Assembly: GCF_029407905.1 (NCBI RefSeq)
Contig: NC_073626.1
Location: forward strand, 81,123,482 to 81,187,481
DNA: 64,000 nt
Reading direction: 5' to 3'
Origin: Bubalus kerabau
Taxonomy: Eukaryota > Chordata > Mammalia > Artiodactyla > Bovidae
Part shown: in pieces, positions 45,126 through 56,140 of the stretch
How the letters are laid out: every line of letters begins with the position of its first letter
How positions within the stretch are numbered: position 1 is the stretch's first letter
Notes under the pieces: generated by a model
Told to the model about the DNA's origin: nothing
Seen by the model: the letters and a program-made list of their open reading frames with translations, nothing else
The model's database searches: none
Program-made: the position numbers and the translations under genes

Positions 45126-45381
45126 AGTTTTTCATTCATTCAAAAAACTAAGACGATGACATCCAGTCCCCTGGCTTCATGGCAAACAGATGGGGAAAAA
45201 GTGGAAACAGTGGCAAATTTTATTTTCTTAAGCTCCAAAATCACTGCAGATGGCAACTGCAGCCATGAAATTAAAAGATGCTTGCTCCTTGGAAGAAAAG
45301 CTACGACAAACTTAGCATATTAAAAACAAGAAACATCACTTTGCTGACAAAGGTCCATATAATCAAAGTTATGATTTTTCC
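45126..45381 (+). mobile_element. older BovB, left part, split by a younger BovB
   Basis: Sense BovB from about 'ttcaaaaaactaagacgatg' to 'atgatttttccag', continuing at 45827. A possible 7-bp duplication, actgaaa, lies at 45119-45125 and 46239-46245. Many substitutions; frame broken. Confidence 0.88.
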
Positions 45382-45826
45382 AGTTCAGTTCAGTTCAGTT
45401 GCTCAGTCGTGTCTGACTCTTTGCGACCCCATGAATCACACCACGCCAGGCTTCCCTGTCCATCACCAACTCACAGAGTTCACCCAAACTCACGTCCATC
45501 GAGTCACTGATGCCATCCAGCCATCTCATCCTCTGCCGTCCCCTTCTCCTCCTGCCCCCAATCCCTCCCAGAATCAGAGTCTTTTCCAATGAGTCAACTC
45601 TTCGCATGAGGTGGCCAGAGTACTGGAGTTTCAGCTTTAGCATCATTCCTTCCAAAGACATCCCAGGGCTGATCTCTTTCAGAATGGACTGGTTGGATCT
45701 TCTTGAAGTCCAAGGGACTCTCAAGAGTCTTCTCCAACACCACAGTTCAAAAGCATCAATTCTTGGGCGCTCAGCCTTCTTCACAGTCCAACTCTCACAT
45801 CTATATATGACCACAAGAAAAACCAT
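45382..45826 (-). mobile_element. younger BovB 3' end inserted into BovB
   Basis: Antisense BovB from its 'cagttcagttcagttgctc' terminus to a block equivalent to 'catggtttttcttgtggtca' in sense. The flanking BovB resumes on the right after losing about 12 bases of the expected sequence. No clean duplication at this junction. Confidence 0.9.
45395..45826 (-). pseudogene. BovB polyprotein C-terminus in the inner copy
   Basis: A 143-codon open frame across almost the whole inner copy ('VIYRCESWTVKKAERPRIDA', 'FELWCWRRLLRVPWTS', 'GGRRRRGRQRMRWLDGISDS'). The openness agrees with a younger age than the surrounding copy. It contains none of the RT active-site motifs. Confidence 0.88.
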
Positions 45827-46238
45827 GTGAAATGTGAAAGTTGGACCATAAAGACGACTGAGTGCTGAATAATTGATGCTTTTGAATTGTGGTGCTGGAG
45901 AAGACTTTTAAGAGTCCCTTGGACAGCAAGCAGATCAAACCAGTCAATCCTAAAGAAAATCAACCCCGAATATTTTTTGGAAGGACTAATGCTGAAGCTG
46001 AAGTTTTAATACTTAGGCCACCTGATGTGAAGAGCTGACTCATTAGAAAAGACCTTGATGCTGGGAAAGATTGAGGGCAGGAGAAGGGGGTGACGGGATG
46101 AGACTGTTGGATGGCATAATCAACTCAATGGACATGAGTTTAAGCAAACTCTAGGAGATGGTGAAGGACAGGGAAGCCTGGCGTGCTGCAGTCCATGGGG
46201 TCGCGAAGGGTCAGACACGACTGAGCAACTGAGCAACA
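45827..46238 (+). mobile_element. older BovB, right part with 3' terminus
   Basis: Resumes at 'gtgaaagttggaccataaag' and ends 'gactgagcaactgagcaa'. The protein frame is interrupted several times, for example by 'gaagttttaatacttagg' where other copies read a tyrosine codon and leucine. Confidence 0.9.
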
Positions 46239-46385
46239 ACTGAAAGGCTGCTCTGAGCCATACTCCATAGCACATGACTTACATATATGAGATATTAATT
46301 TTGAGTTTATACTATTTTCTTCATTTGATGAACTACAAGACCAAGGATCAGCAATGCGAATTGCTGAGCTGGAGCTAGGTCATAT

Positions 46386-46898
46386 TGTTAGGGAACTACT
46401 GACCAAAACTGCTCGCCTTGGCCAGGAACAATGATAACTACTTGCCTGAGTAGTCTCACAACTGGAGGTCCTGATAACAAATAAGGTGCTGCCACTGAAA
46501 ACTAACTGGGAGGATCTGGGAGGGGCCAAAAGGAAGGAGGAGACACCAGCCCATAATATTGTTCTGCCAACCTCCCAGAATCCTTCGCACTGGAATCCAT
46601 CTTGGCTGAGGGATGCATGTGCCACCAGAAAGGACCTTAAACCAGACCAGATACGGGCCAAGCAAAATGACTGGCCAAAGACAACCTGGAAACTAATCCA
46701 AAAACATAAGACCTGAGACTGCGAGCCACGTGGCAGAGCAGTTCTGGGTTCTCTTCCCTGCTGCTTCCCTGCCTTGGCGGCCCTTCCCAGTAAAGTCTTT
46801 TGCTTTATCAGCACGTGTGTCTCCTTGGATAGTTCATTTCCAGGTGGTAGACAAGAGTCCACTCTCAAACCTTGGAAGGGATCCCCCTTCCTCCAACA
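46386..46898 (+). mobile_element. solo LTR of an endogenous retrovirus
   Basis: A 513-bp element beginning tgttagggaa and ending ccaaca, with retroviral-type TG...CA termini. The U3 region is followed by 'cttcccagtaaagtcttttgc', a variant polyadenylation signal region at 46778-46800, and a U5-like end ('agttcatttccaggtgg', 'aagagtccactctc'). The adjacent four bases are atat on the left and acat on the right, close to a 4-bp target duplication. No viral coding sequence, primer-binding site or second LTR is present. I recognise it as a class I-like bovine LTR family but cannot give a secure name. Orientation is inferred from the polyadenylation signal. Confidence 0.8.
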
Positions 46899-46899
46899 A

Positions 46900-47066
46900 C
46901 ATGAGCCTGGATTCATACCCTTGTCTCTTTGACTCCAATGTGCATCTGAGAATAGAAGGTCTGACAGGAAGGACCTGTTCTGTGTCCACTGCTGCGTCTC
47001 CAGCAGCTAGAACAATGCCTGGAGTGCAGAGTAGACACACTGCTCCCATTTCTGAATGAATGAATC
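46900..47066 (+). mobile_element. L2 LINE 3' end
   Basis: 'gacctgttctgtgtccactg', 'tctccagcagctagaacaat', 'gcctggagtgcagagtagac' and a terminal 'tgaatgaatgaat' match the L2 3' end. Confidence 0.75.
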
Positions 47067-47557
47067 TTAACCAGCATTCATCTTGTGTTGCTACATAAAA
47101 AGTGTTCCCATTTGAGTGAGTCACTAAATGAAGCAAGCAAGCACCAAGTGATTTACATAAGACACTAACAATAAAACATTTGGGAAATTTCAAAACACTG
47201 CCTCAGAAATAACTCTTATAAGTATAATAACAACAGTCACACAAAGGCATAATTGTTTCTTCATTAAAAGGAAAATATTCAGGAAGTTATTTGTATATAA
47301 AATGAAATAATAATGAACATTAACAGAAGCCCCAAGGCATGGAATCTAAAATAATTTGGAGCTTTAAAATAAAACATAAATATCAGATAGTTGGTAAACT
47401 TAAAAGTACAACTAAAGACAACCTGGCAATATCATTCTCAGGGCATACTGACACACGAAGCAGAGTAACAAACCATTTACAGTTCATGTTTTCAGGGAAA
47501 CAGGCATTTCTGTACTGAGACAAAGGAGTCTTAGTATAGAGTCCCATGAACCCTTAC
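47067..47557. other. unassigned DNA
   Basis: No gene or recognised repeat. Confidence 0.5.
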
Positions 47558-47569
47558 AAAGTTCAGGCA

Positions 47570-47696
47570 TGGGACTTCCCTGGTGGTCCAGGGAAGGGTC
47601 CAGGCTCTTCCACTACAGGGGGCGTGAGTCCAGTCCCTGATTGGGGAACCAACATGCCACATGGTGCAGCTAAATAAATAAGTAAACAGAAAAGAG
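47570..47696 (+). mobile_element. CHR-type tRNA-derived SINE
   Basis: 'gggacttccctggtggtccag', 'cttccactacagggggcg', a B-box-like 'gagtccagtccctgattggg' and the tail 'taaataaataagtaaa' match CHR-type cetartiodactyl SINEs. A 12-bp duplication with two mismatches (aaagttcaggca at 47558-47569, aaagtttcggca at 47697-47708) fits an age older than the Bov-tA copies. Confidence 0.88.
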
Positions 47697-47708
47697 AAAG
47701 TTTCGGCA

Positions 47709-48499
47709 AAATTAGAAAATAAGCATAAATTTAATATTTTCTGGAGAAAAACTTTAAACAGATTCTAGAAAGGAATTGGGACCAAAGATGTGCTGCAAAA
47801 TTTTACAACATAAATAAAAGCAGGAAAAATTTCCTAATTGTAACATATCTTTACAGCCAAAGACTTTTTATCCTAGTGAAAACCACTGAATTCCAGAACC
47901 ATAAAATAATAAATTTGTGCTGTTTTAAGCCACTAAGTTTTTGGTAAACTGTTACAGCTGCAACAGGAAACTGATACAAGTAATAATACCCCAAATGGGT
48001 CCCTTTAGTGAAGTTGTTATTATGGGAATGGGTATTTTTGTCATAACACTGATGGGCTCCCAGGCACTTCCTCCAGTACACAGTAGCATCAGTGCCGAAG
48101 GAAAATCAGCTCCCCGACCTCACTGGGAAGGGTTTTTAAAAGCTGGGCTCTGCATCTAAGCAGTTACTAGTCACCGGCATGTTTCCACCATCCCTGAAAT
48201 CCCTCATCCCACTGCCCCAGCCCTCCATTCCCTCTGTAATTCTCCAGGGGACCACAACAAAGGCCTGCCTTCATCCCGCATTGCACACTGCTGCCAGCTT
48301 CCTCTTTATTTTCACTCCCATCAAAGCCTCTTCTTGCTCAGAACTTGCAACGACCACTGTCGCCCCCTGGCTAGACTCCGATGCTGGCTTTCATGACCCT
48401 CCTCTTGAGCCTCAACGCTGCTCCAGCCTCACCTCCCTTCCCACAGCCTCAGCTCCAGCCAGAAGGGTCGATTCAGGCTCTTGGGGCTTCCTTGGCCAC
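47709..48499. other. unassigned DNA
   Basis: 48179-48535 is pyrimidine-rich and gives a 118-codon frame of low complexity. Part of it may be decayed L2. Confidence 0.45.
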
Positions 48500-48690
48500 A
48501 GTACTTTTTCTACCCATTCTCTCTTTTTCATCTGACAAAATTTAATCCATTTTTGCTGGCTTACCTGAAACACCACTTTCTCCATCAAACCACTGTATTC
48601 TTCAAAACATTGTTCTCTCACCCCCATCTGAAGCTCCAAGACCTTTCGTAAACAAAATGCCTAGCACAATGCCTGGCATTAATACATTCC
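48500..48690 (+). mobile_element. probable L2 fragment
   Basis: 'tttttcatctgacaaaattt', 'aaacaccactttctccatc' and 'gcctagcacaatgcctggca' resemble the L2 3' region. Confidence 0.5.
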
Positions 48691-48952
48691 TCTCACTTGC
48701 AGCATTTATTTTCTTCTCATCTCATCCCTGCTCCTAAATCCAACATTGCATCAGCATTGTCTCACTTATATCTGGTATGATACCCAGTTGACAGATGCCA
48801 ACACAACCAACGTAAGTTTGGATACCAGACGCTATTCTGTATGCAGACTTAGAGGATCTATGGGGAGGACCACTCTATTCCTTTAGAACCTTCCATGGTT
48901 CCCTTACCTAAAATCTGAGGAGGTTTAGGAATGCCTAGGTTGTGATGCATTG

Positions 48953-49056
48953 GCTTAGTTGCTCCTTGGCATGTGGAATCTTCCTAGATCAGGGATCAAA
49001 CCCACATCCCCTGCACTGGCAGGGGGATTCCTATCCCCTGCACCACCAAAGAAGTC
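48953..49056 (-). mobile_element. CHR-type SINE, antisense
   Basis: Antisense CHR blocks: 'ggcatgtggaatcttcctag', 'cagggatcaaacccacatcc', 'ctgcaccaccaaagaagtc'. Confidence 0.8.
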
Positions 49057-49424
49057 TGCCAATGAAAGTCTTAGTGAATAAATAATGTTGGTTTTAGGAT
49101 AAGGTTAAGACGAATAAGCATTAGTTACAGGGTATTTCAAGGATAAGCCCCATGTATACTAGGTAACACTGCTAACCCAAGTTCTTTAGAAGTGAGATAT
49201 TATTTAAATACCACTCATCTCAACTTGGGCTTCAGATTCTCATGCTGTCAGCCATTTTTTCACATCTGCTCGTGAAGACATTATTTTTCCTTTAGAACAT
49301 GAAATTTCATGCCACAGATCGTGAAGTGATGTGGGTCCTTCTGTCTTCCAGAAATGATGGAAAACAGCACCAACAATATTTTATGATGACTTGTGAATAA
49401 TTTAAAAATCATCTTTATCTTTTT
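49057..49424. other. unassigned DNA
   Basis: No gene or recognised repeat. Confidence 0.5.
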
Positions 49425-49794
49425 AAAAGTATAGTTATTTTGATCAAGCAATGAAATTACCTCGACTCTATTCTAAGGATACTCTAAAGTACAGGGGGAA
49501 AAACATACACAGAGATCTTCATCATTTGCAGAGATAAACCTGACACCTGAGCCATTACAAATGGCTCTAAGGCACTTAAACAACAAAAATATATTAAGAA
49601 TGTCCCTAGGTATAAGAGAGTAATGAAATAAACCTTGGGACAGCTCCTAGATGCAATATTCTATAGCTGTGTAAGTAAACACTTAAAAAGAAAGGACACT
49701 GGTATGGGATGTTGGTGCCCTGGAAGCAGCGTCATGCAAATCCCACCTGTCCATCTAAAGGTGGAGAGCACAGGCAAGTGATTTCGATTCATTC

Positions 49795-49985
49795 TTTGTA
49801 ATACACCTTCTTGGCTGTGGACTTTGGGCAAGTTACTCAGATTCTTTAAGTCTCAATTTCTTTGACTACAAAATGAGAACAAAAATAGAGCCTACCACAG
49901 ATGAGCATCATGAAGACTTAATAAGTTAACGAATAGGAGATGCTTAGTCCAATGTTGGCCATCAACTAGTAGTACACGTTCAAAT
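49795..49985 (+). mobile_element. MIR SINE, 3' two-thirds
   Basis: 'ctttgggcaagttactcaga', 'ttaagtctcaatttctttga', 'aaaatgagaacaaaaatag' and 'tgctttagtccaatgttggc'-like order fit MIR. Confidence 0.75.
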
Positions 49986-50155
49986 CTAATGCTTTAAAAA
50001 AGTGGGAGATAAAATCGTATATGCAATATGATCCCCCAACTATATTAAAAAACATAAAATTATACATTGAACAATGCTTTAACTAATTATATTAACATAT
50101 TTACCCATTTTTACTTTTTTATTTTCCAAGATTCTATACTTTTAGATATCCTTAT

Positions 50156-50233
50156 ATTGTTGTTCAGTCACTCAGTCATGTCCAACTCTTTGCAACTCTT
50201 GCTCAAACTCATGTCCATTGAGTCAGTGACGCC
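50156..50233 (-). mobile_element. BovB 3' stub, antisense, internally deleted
   Basis: 'ttgttgttcagtcactcagtc' terminus, then a jump to 'ctcaaactcatgtccattga', omitting the block that normally lies between. Confidence 0.8.
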
Positions 50234-50345
50234 AACTCAATGGATATAATGGGGATAAAAAGCAATCAGTTTTACTTTAAAACTTCATTTCCAAAAGGCT
50301 TGCATTAAAATATGCACATGCATACATACACAAGTATATATTCAT

Positions 50346-50855
50346 ACATATAGTACATATATATGTATACATATATTTGATAGTTGATTGAAATATTTTT
50401 ATTTAGTCATTTCTCTCTGATAACTTTATTCATAGGATAGCCTATTTAAACTACTTACTCATCTTAAGTCAGCAATGTCTAAAAGATCAAATTAAGCCAT
50501 AGCTTTCTGACAAAAGGATAGGCTTTACTCTTCTATTTCTTTTAACTATGACCATGACCTTTTCCAGCTACCCAGGTAAAAGAAATTCACAGGAAGAAAG
50601 CTGTTCGGTAATTTGGACAAATGCACAAGGTCAGAAATTTAGCTGATTTGTTGGACTCCCTGAAGCTGACCTTGCACAGCTGAAAGCTCTCCCAGCTGAG
50701 TTCCAGTCATCTGCCTAGTTCTGGAGTCTTCTCCCGGGGACTGTACTCATTTAACAAATGTGAGGCAGCCAAAGTCTTTCATCCAGCAAGATCTTCTTTT
50801 AACTCATGGCCTGTATGAGTCAGCTTTTAATTCTAGGACCAGATATAAAATGATA
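50346..50855. other. unassigned DNA
   Basis: AT-rich start (TA/TG low complexity at 50320-50380), otherwise unassigned. Confidence 0.5.
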
Positions 50856-51300
50856 TAAAATGTCAACCCAGAAATTCCATTTTTAGGGACTTATTCTACT
50901 AAAAACAAAAACAACTTTACATGAAATGTGCACTGAAGAATGCTTCTTGAAGCATACTTTTTAATGGTTATACCAATAAAAAATTGAATAACAAATTAAA
51001 TGTCTGTCAAATGCAGTCATTAGTCAGAAAAATGAGATACATCTGTATGTACTGACTGTACTGACCTGGAAAGACGTCTTTACTAAATAAGTAAGTGAGG
51101 CAGAAGTACCAGAACAAAGTGCAAAGCATGAACTCTTGCAAAAATTATACTCAGATGCACAAAAACATGGAAATTCACATCAGAGATTAATTCTAAGGCA
51201 TGCATGCATGCATGGTATTAGAGCTAGGGGAAAGATCAGTGATTATCACAAACACTTCTCTATCATTTTAATTTGCTGCAATGACCATATAATGACAGAG
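50856..51300 (+). mobile_element. old L1M-type 3' region
   Basis: 'aacccagaaattccattttt', 'cttattctactaaaaacaaa' and 'ttttaatttgctgcaatgac' follow the order of an L1M 3' end. Decayed. Confidence 0.55.
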
Positions 51301-51304
51301 GCTG

Positions 51305-51480
51305 TGAGGATATATAGGAGAGCTTAGGACCCAGAGCCACAGTGCCTGGGCTCAAATCCCAGCTATACTTCTTTCTAGTCAACACCGCTATTCCTCTGCT
51401 TCCTCTTCTTTCAAATCAAGATAATGATAGGACCTACCTCTAGGTTGTTAACAGAGTAAATAACTTAATACATTTAAAAT
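51305..51480 (+). mobile_element. MIR SINE
   Basis: 'tgcctgggctcaaatcccag', 'aatcaagataatgatagg' and 'cctacctctaggttgttaac' follow MIR order. Confidence 0.75.
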
Positions 51481-51519
51481 AAAACCCTCAGTTGCATGTA
51501 TTAGGATGTCTACTACCCA

Positions 51520-51568
51520 GAGAGAGAGAAAGAGAGAGGAAGAAAGAAAGAAAGGTGGAGGGAGAGAG
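51520..51568. repeat. GA-rich simple repeat
   Basis: Purine-only (GA)n/(GAAA)n tract immediately before an L1. Confidence 0.92.
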
Positions 51569-52240
51569 AATAACAACTACTGCTGAGGATGTGGAGAAAT
51601 TAGAACCTATGTTCCCTGTTGGTGGAAATGTAAAATACTGCAGCCTCTATAGAAAACAGTATGGGTGGTTCCTCTAAGAACTAAAAAGAAAACTACCACG
51701 GGATTTACTAATTCCACTTCTGGCTATAGACCCAGAAGAACTGAAGGCAGGGTCTCAAACAACCATCTGTACACCATACACACAGCAGCGTTCACAACAG
51801 CCAAGAAGCAGAAGCAACCTAAGTGTCCGTCAAACGATGAACGGATAAACAAAATGTGGTCCATACAGAAAATGGAATTCATTTCTTTTCAGTCTTAAAA
51901 CGGAAGGAAACTCTGACACATGCTATCTCATAGATGAATCTTGAGGACGTTACGCTAAGTGAATACACCAGTCACCAAAGGACAAATACTTGACGATTCT
52001 ACTTACATGAGGTACTTAGTGAAGACAGGAAGTGAAGTGGTGGTTTCCAGGGGATGCAAGGAGGAGGGAATGGGGAGATAGTGTTTAAAGGGTATGGTTT
52101 CACTTTTGAAGATAAAAAGAAGTCTGGGAATGGATTGTGGTGATGGCTGTATAACATATGTACTTAACGCCACTGAACTGCACACTTTTAAATGGTTTAG
52201 CCGGAACATTTTATTTTACCACAATTTACCAATTATTTAC
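51569..52240 (+). mobile_element. L1M-type LINE 3' end, sense
   Basis: Well-ordered ORF2 end and 3' UTR: 'aggatgtggagaaattagaa', 'agaactgaaggcagggtctc', 'aagtgtccgtcaaacgatga', 'gaaactctgacacatgctat', 'aaaggacaaatacttgacg', 'cgccactgaactgcacactt'. Too diverged to translate. Confidence 0.88.
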
Positions 52241-52363
52241 CAAATCTCACCATAATTTTTAAAACTTTAATAAAATAAAAAATAAAGCCCTTAAAACATT
52301 ATCTTGCCCAAAATAAGCACTTAATAAATTTTAGTAGTAATAATGTGACACTCATTATACCCC

Positions 52364-52627
52364 GGAGAAGGCAATGGCACTCCACTCCAGTACTCTTGCC
52401 TAGAGAATCCCTTGGACGGAGGAGCCTGGTAGGCTGTAGTCCATGGGCTCGCTAAGAGTCGGACATGGCTGAGCGACTTCACTTTCACTTTTCACTTTCA
52501 TGCACTGGAGAAGGAAATGGCAACACACTCCAGTGTTCTTGCCTGGAGAATCCAAGGGACGGGGGAGCCTGATGGGCTGCATCTATGGGGTCGCACAGAG
52601 TCAGACACGGCTGAAGTGACTTAGCAG
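52364..52627 (+). mobile_element. BOV-A2 SINE, complete dimer
   Basis: Two monomers separated by 'ttcactttcacttttcac', with an 11-bp duplication carrying one mismatch (cattatacccc at 52353-52363, cattatatccc at 52628-52638). Confidence 0.95.
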
Positions 52628-52638
52628 CATTATATCCC

Positions 52639-53040
52639 ACTTTTGCATTTTAAAAATGAGATTTTCCCAAATTAAGCTAAGATGAAGATCCTCACCTACC
52701 CACAACTCAAGTTCTTTCAGCAATTTTATATTAATCACACTAACTCTGCATGAATATCAAAAGTCTTCTTTTGAAGCTTCTTTTTTTAAACATATCCCCT
52801 CTAGCAAGGCAAAGAAGGTTTTTCACAGCCAGGAGCTAACGCTTAGCTAGTACCTCTGGCCATAAAGGAACAGAGGAGAAAAGCATTTGCCTTCACATTG
52901 CACTGAGACAGAGGCCAAGAAATGGTGATTCTGCACTCACAAGCCTCTGGCAAGGAGAAGCACTGTTCTGCTCTTGTTTTCAGCTTCACCTCTATCTCCT
53001 AAATTGGTGTAGCCCAGCCACCACCAAAGTAACATTGTCA
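52639..53040. other. unassigned DNA
   Basis: No gene or recognised repeat. Confidence 0.5.
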
Positions 53041-53043
53041 AAC

Positions 53044-53205
53044 TATTCCCAGGTGGCATTAGTGGTAAAGAACCCTTCAGGGCAACACACTCCAGTATTC
53101 TTGCCTGGAGAATCCCATGGACAGAGGAGCCTGGCAGGCTGTGGTACATAGGGTCACAAAGAGTTAGATATGACTGAAGCGACTTAGCATGCAGCACACA
53201 CACAT
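53044..53205 (+). mobile_element. Bov-tA SINE with internal deletion
   Basis: Head 'ttcccaggtggcattagtgg..aaagaaccc' joins directly to the body at 'ggcaacacactccagtattc', missing the B-box segment. It ends 'gacttagcatgcagcacacac'. Loss of the B box would remove Pol III competence. Confidence 0.88.
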
Positions 53206-53246
53206 TTTGCTACCATATTCAGTAGCTATTGTACAGGAATAAAATT

Positions 53247-53785
53247 TGCCACAACAAAATGTCTCTTTGGCCCGAGAATTATTGTGCACTAAAAACAATC
53301 AAGGCCCTTAAGACTCAGGAAGAAATCTTGACCTTCCCCCTGAGTGCCTAAAATAATTCAGAGAGCCTGTTCACAGAATAGAGCTATCACAGACATATTT
53401 GCAAAGAACATGGGCTCGGAGTGGTGAGAAAACTCTAGGCAGAGCTGACATTTGAGTCCAGGCCGTGTCTAGTTGTCTCTACAATGTCCAGCAACATTTG
53501 TTTACTGAACACTTGTTTTTCCATTTCCATGTCAGTTGCCTTCTTCCCCTTTGAAATCCCAAACCACTACCTTCAACATCCTCTTTTGACTTTAGTTGAA
53601 GATGGTATATAAGATGAGGGCTTCTACTATTTTGGTGAGTTACTCAGTTTTCCTGGGTCTCTCTCATATACAATACTATTAAACTTGGTTCGATTTTCTC
53701 CTGTTAATCTTTCTCTTGCCAATTTAATTCTCAGAACAGCTAGAAGAACCTAGAAGGAGAGAGAAAAATTTCTTCCTCTTCAACA
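53247..53785 (+). mobile_element. probable solo LTR
   Basis: TATA-box-like gtatataag at 53605-53613, a polyadenylation-signal-like attaaa at 53678-53683 about 70 bp on, and a U5-like 'ttctcctgttaatctttctc' to '..ttcctcttcaaca' end give the U3-R-U5 order of a retroviral-type LTR. The 5' edge is placed at 'tgccacaacaaaatgtc' because it starts with TG. No target duplication was confirmed, and no internal retroviral sequence is present. Family not named. Confidence 0.55.
53605..53613 (+). promoter_or_regulatory. TATA-like box in the probable LTR
   Basis: gtatataag, about 70 bp upstream of an attaaa polyadenylation-like signal (53678-53683). The spacing fits an LTR promoter and R region. Confidence 0.45.
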
Positions 53786-53937
53786 CCACCATACAATATG
53801 ATCTCCTTGGTCCTTTTTAGCACAATGTCATGAGATGCACAGAGAGGGATATCTTAAAATGTAACATGCATCCCCATATGGAGAAAACAGAATGAGCTGT
53901 ATGAAGAAATCAGAATTTAAAGACATACTGATTCAGA

Positions 53938-54070
53938 TTTAACTAACATTTATTAAGCACCCCTAGTATACAAGAATGTACCAAGAAATTTGACACATTG
54001 CATTATTTAAAGCTCAAAACTGCCTTCCGAAATATGTAATATAATCTCCATTTTCTAAGTCAGGAAATGT
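53938..54070 (+). mobile_element. MIR SINE, central part
   Basis: 'ttaactaacatttattaagc', 'ccctagtatacaagaatgt' and 'taatctccattttctaagtc' fit MIR. Confidence 0.65.
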
Positions 54071-54504
54071 CTTCTGAATTCCTAGCATTATTTTCTACTT
54101 CTTGCAAAGTTGAATTCGCTGAGTCACACTTGAAAAGATTGTTAAGCCACTTCTGTTTCTCTCTTTGGTTCCCTGGCACAGACTCAGCTGTGCTTACTTT
54201 GGTGGAAGAAGCAGGGTAAATGACACTGGTGCTTTGCTTCCCAACTGCCCAACATTTGCACATAAAAAAGGTCAAACTAAAATAATGCCTGGAAGGGGAA
54301 AGAAGTTACAGAGGGAGACAAACAGTCCCACGTTTGCCAAGGGCCAGCCTTAGCTTCCTCTCAGGTTAGTGGGAACTTTCTGCGCCTCTGGTCCTTCCCT
54401 CCGGCATACCTAGCAGCCACGTTCTTCTAATTTATTTCAAAGACTTTTCCTTTTACTTAAAGCCCGAGACCAGATTATAATCACAACAATGACCACAACA
54501 GCAG
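54071..54504. other. unassigned DNA
   Basis: No gene or recognised repeat. Confidence 0.5.
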
Positions 54505-54660
54505 AGAGAGAATTCAGAGCCAGACACTGTGAACAGCCCTTTAGGAATGATCCCCCTTACACTTAAATTACAGATGAGGAATGGGAGTCCTATTGAGGCA
54601 AAAGTGGCTAGTATAGTCCTTGAATCCAGGTCTGACTTCACAGCCTGGGCATTTAACCAA
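54505..54660 (+). mobile_element. MIR SINE
   Basis: 'agccagacactgtgaacagc', 'ttacagatgaggaatggga' and 'ttgaatccaggtctgactt' follow MIR order. 54755-54795 ('aggtgctccatgaatattta') may be a separate L2/MIR tail. Confidence 0.75.
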
Positions 54661-54800
54661 GGGAAAGTCAGTGATAGGCAATGAATGCAGAACCCAAGTT
54701 CCTTGGGAGCTGCCTCTGTGCTCCATCCATCACAGTCTCTCTTGCACTTATTGTCACCACGCACTAGGTGCTCCATGAATATTTACTGAATCAAAGAAAC

Positions 54801-56025
54801 ACCACTGTAAGATGGAGAGTGACCAAGAATCTGATCTCAACCTCCCCACCCGGACTCAGGCAGGTGCTGTCTGCTCAGCATCCTGTGAGCAAGCATCTCC
54901 AGTTATTAACGGCCAGTCCCCTGAGAAGCAGCAAGTCGTGTATTTCCTGAAACAGGTCAAAGAACATACACCACTCCCACGCTTACTGATTTCAACGAGA
55001 AGAAACAACCACCTCTTGTAGCACAAAAAAAGATGGATTTGACCTTTGGTTTTGTTAAACTCTGAAGACAGGAGTTAAAATCCTGGTCAGTTTCTGCCAG
55101 TCTCTCCCATTTAGAGTGTTCCTGTCTCTTCCATCTAGAGTGTTCCAAAGACTGACAATGAATTTACCCATTAATCTAGAGATATTTACTTACATATATT
55201 CTAGTTTCTCCAACCATTTCAAAGGAAAATAAACTAAGTGCTGTCCTTAACCATTTTATTTTATGCCATAAAACAGAAAGCAAATAAAACATGACTTCTT
55301 GCAGCTGTTTTTGTTTGTTAATGTCTAGGGTAGAAAAAAGGAAAGATCTAGCCCCAAATTCTCCATAGCAAATTGCCAGTTGGCACTTTCCAGTTTCAGT
55401 GAAAAAAAAAAAAAAGCCTTGAAGTATGTGAATAGATTTTAATTCAAACATTAATATCTAATCCTAAGTGACTGGTATCACACTGTTGTCTATTTTCAAA
55501 GAGTCACTGGAATAAGATGAAAAGTCCCTAGGAGCCTATGTTAGCAGAGAGGTCCTCAGTGAAATGGGAAAGTTGTGTAAAAAGAAATGAGGAAATGTGG
55601 CCAAATGCAGTCTTGGTGAAACGCCCAGAAGCTGGGCACATGTGCTCCTACAATTCAGTCATAGATAGATGAATATGGTATCACTATGTCTGTCTGTCTA
55701 TCTGTCTCACACATGCAGACTCCACTGAAAGTTTTTCTGTGTACATATTATCAAAAAAAAAAAAAAACAATTGCAAAGGATCTGGTATTTTTTATAGATA
55801 GATATCACACAAATACCAAAAACACAGGAGTTGAGAGACCTAAAAACAGTTTTCTTTTAAGGCTACATTCGCTGCAGTTCAACTCATAAAATTTACTTAC
55901 AATTAGTTAGTCTCAGTGGTTGTATGCAGAAAGAAGCATGGGTGTGTTAGAATCAGTCACACACAGCTTGACTCTCATTATATATCTCACTTTATACACA
56001 CATACACACACACAGGCAATTTAAT
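54801..56025. other. unassigned DNA with short simple repeats
   Basis: (TGTC)n at 55686-55708, an A-run at 55751-55766 and (CA)n at 55997-56013. No gene or recognised interspersed repeat. Confidence 0.5.
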
Positions 56026-56140
56026 TAACTTTTCTGAATTGAAGTCACATTGCCTATTCAATAGGAGTGTCATGAGGATTAAATAAGATGACACAAGTAG
56101 AAAACATGGCTCATAATAGATATTCAATAAATGTTACATG
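56026..56140 (+). mobile_element. MIR SINE, 3' half
   Basis: 'gtgtcatgaggattaaataag' and 'aatagatattcaataaatgtt' are MIR 3'-half blocks. Confidence 0.75.

Larger units (their letters stand above)
49425..50345 (+). mobile_element. old L1M 3' region, broken by MIR and BovB
   Basis: Decayed blocks of an L1M 3' end: 'ctcgactctattctaaggat', 'acagctcctagatgcaatat', 'gcaatatgatcccccaact' and 'atatgcacatgcatacatac', separated by a MIR (49795-49985) and a BovB stub (50156-50233). Heavily diverged. Confidence 0.5.

Noticed and set aside
46380..46916. 178-codon minus-strand frame spanning the entire LTR
   Set aside because: It covers exactly the solo LTR, in antisense, shows no known domain, and overlapping frames exist on the plus strand. 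Best explained as chance openness in an LTR.
48179..48535. 118-codon serine/proline-rich frame
   Set aside because: Pyrimidine-rich, low-complexity DNA with a possible L2 component; no homology that I recognise and frames open on the other strand as well.
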